Positions 4,533-5,587 of a stretch of DNA of 5,587 nucleotides are shown piece by piece. Source of the stretch: Chloroflexota bacterium (GTDB taxonomy: Bacteria; Chloroflexota; Limnocylindria; Limnocylindrales; Limnocylindraceae); assembly GCA_947483025.1 (NCBI GenBank), contig CANKMK010000048.1, forward strand, positions 1 to 5,587, read 5' to 3'. Each line of letters opens with the position of its first letter. Position 1 is the stretch's first letter. The notes below the pieces were generated by a model. The model worked only from the letters and a program-made list of their open reading frames with translations, made no database searches and was not told the DNA's origin. Both the position numbers and the translations under genes were made by a program.

Positions 4533-5587
4533 CGCGCCGCCTCACGCTCAGCGCGCGCCTGGTCAGCAATGCGCTTCGCCTCATCGAGACGCAGGCCGAA
4601 GACGCGGCTCGCTGCATCTTCGCCAACCGTAACGCCCCAGAGGCTATCGGCGACTTCGACCGTACCGCGGTTATGCGTAATCACCACAACCTGCGTGCGC
4701 TCGCTCAGCTCGCGAATCGCGTCGCCGAAGCGGGTCACATTTGCCTCGTCGAGTGCAGCATCGACCTCGTCGAGGACGACGAATGGAAGTGGTCGTACCG
4801 CCAACATGCCGAGCAAGAGCGCCACACCGGTGAGCGCCCGCTCTCCACCCGAGAGCAAGGAGAGCTGCTGGCGACGCTTCAGGGGTGGACGAGCATCGAT
4901 CTCAACTCCGGGTCGGCGCGATTCGCCGTCATCAGCGAGGCGCAACTGCGCATCACCGCCACCGAAGAGGAGCTGGAAGTTCGAAGCGAACGTTGTTTGG
5001 AGTGCGGCGAACTGCTCCGTGAAGGTAGATTCCACGAGCTGATCCAACTCGCGCATCAGCGTCGCAGCCTTCTCAATCGCACCATCGAGATCGCGCGTTT
5101 GAACCTCGAGTGACTCCAGCCGAGCGCGAAGCTCTTGGTGCTCCATCACAATGCTGGCGCCACCAGCCTCAAGTGGGCCGATCTTGCGACGCAGACGCTC
5201 GAGGGCACGCAGCTCTTCAGGGTCTGGCGCAACGAGTGACGCCTGCTCGGAAGAGGCGTGCTGACCCTCCCAGTAGAGGGCGAGTGCTGCAGCCTGCTGA
5301 CGCGCAAGCCCCTCGCGCGCAGCGGTGTCGCCATCAGCCGGAGCCTCGGCATCATCAGCAGGTGCTGTGGCGCGAAGTGCAACGGGGATTCCGGCGGCCA
5401 AGCGAGCGTCTTCCGAGAGTCGACGGCCGAAGGCGGCGAGGTCGCCGCTTAACTCCTCGATGAATCGTTCGCGCTCGAACTCAACTGCCTGAGCGTCACG
5501 CTCGAGCGGGCGTAGCGCCTCATCGAGCTGCTGCTCACGGGAGCGGAGGCCACGCTTCGCCTCTTCGTCGGTTGCGATCTCGCTTTC
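4529..5587 (-). CDS. smc: Chromosome segregation protein SMC, C-terminal part (5' end beyond the window)
   Basis: The frame is open from the right edge to TGA at 4531-4529, giving 352 residues; the N-terminal head, hinge and most of the arms lie outside. Visible residues 1-65 are charged coiled coil. They are followed by an Ala/Pro/Asp-rich non-helical stretch (about 73-89), then more coiled coil. The C-terminal ATPase half has LFGGG (207-211), the ABC signature LSLLSGGERAL (242-252), Walker B PFVVLDEVDAALDEANV (268-284, catalytic Glu 274), and the switch ITHNRGTVEVADSLWGVTV. These identify SMC rather than RecN or SbcC. SMC dimers with ScpAB extrude DNA loops and condense replicated chromosomes. 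The usual xGxVNxxAxEEY stretch before the second head half is altered to IGPLEAGGASIVMEHQ. The gene is followed directly by ftsY with a 4-base overlap, the common smc-ftsY order. Truncation is only by the window edge. Confidence 0.96.
   Translation of the reverse strand, partial: ESEIATDEEAKRGLRSREQQLDEALRPLERDAQAVEFERERFIEELSGDLAAFGRRLSEDARLAAGIPVALRATAPADDAEAPADGDTAAREGLARQQAAALALYWEGQHASSEQASLVAPDPEELRALERLRRKIGPLEAGGASIVMEHQELRARLESLEVQTRDLDGAIEKAATLMRELDQLVESTFTEQFAALQTTFASNFQLLFGGGDAQLRLADDGESRRPGVEIDARPPLKRRQQLSLLSGGERALTGVALLLGMLAVRPLPFVVLDEVDAALDEANVTRFGDAIRELSERTQVVVITHNRGTVEVADSLWGVTVGEDAASRVFGLRLDEAKRIADQARAEREAAR

Noticed and set aside
4341..5113. Plus-strand open frames opposite smc and the ftsY 5' end.
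   Set aside because: SMC and FtsY motifs are complete on the minus strand, and the opposing translations are Arg/Ser-rich with no domain signal.

Overview
The window is a gene-dense, G+C-rich bacterial segment with no intergenic stretch over about 120 bases. On the minus strand, in transcription order from the right edge, it carries the 3' part of smc, then ftsY, ffh, rpsP and a KhpA-type KH-domain gene. This is the conserved chromosome-condensation / signal-recognition-particle / small-subunit block of many Firmicutes, Actinomycetota and Chloroflexota. A single plus-strand gene, a DHA3-like major facilitator transporter, sits head-to-head with ffh and tail-to-tail with ftsY, filling the space between the two SRP GTPase genes.

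Region by region: 1-239 is the KH protein (GTG start, directly after the rpsP stop). 240-758 is S16 with a long Ala/Pro/Glu tail. 759-877 is a 119-base leader between ffh and rpsP that can form three strong hairpins plus a competing long-range pairing. 878-2311 is Ffh. 2312-2333 is a 22-base divergent gap with two overlapping -10-like elements, each placed so that transcription would start on the A of the start codon (leaderless mRNA both ways). 2334-3644 is the MFS transporter. 3621-4532 is FtsY, overlapping the MFS 3' end by 24 bases. 4529-5587 is the C-terminal part of SMC, overlapping the FtsY start by 4 bases and running off the right edge.

The minus-strand genes cooperate in basic housekeeping. 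SMC compacts chromosomes. Ffh and FtsY are the paired GTPases that target nascent membrane proteins. S16 is a 30S assembly protein. The KH protein is a small RNA chaperone-like factor. The transporter is functionally unrelated and its substrate cannot be read from the sequence. No mobile element, CRISPR array, tRNA or rRNA was seen.

Organism guess (inference only): a compact, high-G+C genome, perhaps a streamlined Chloroflexota (Limnocylindria-like) or an actinobacterium. This rests on gene order, the Ala-rich S16 tail, a very short FtsY N-terminus, alternative GTG/TTG starts, apparent leaderless starts and gene overlaps. I see no clearly new defence or biosynthetic system. The most unusual items are the symmetric leaderless promoter, the possible rpsP leader switch, and the diverged GTPase and RNA-binding motifs of Ffh.
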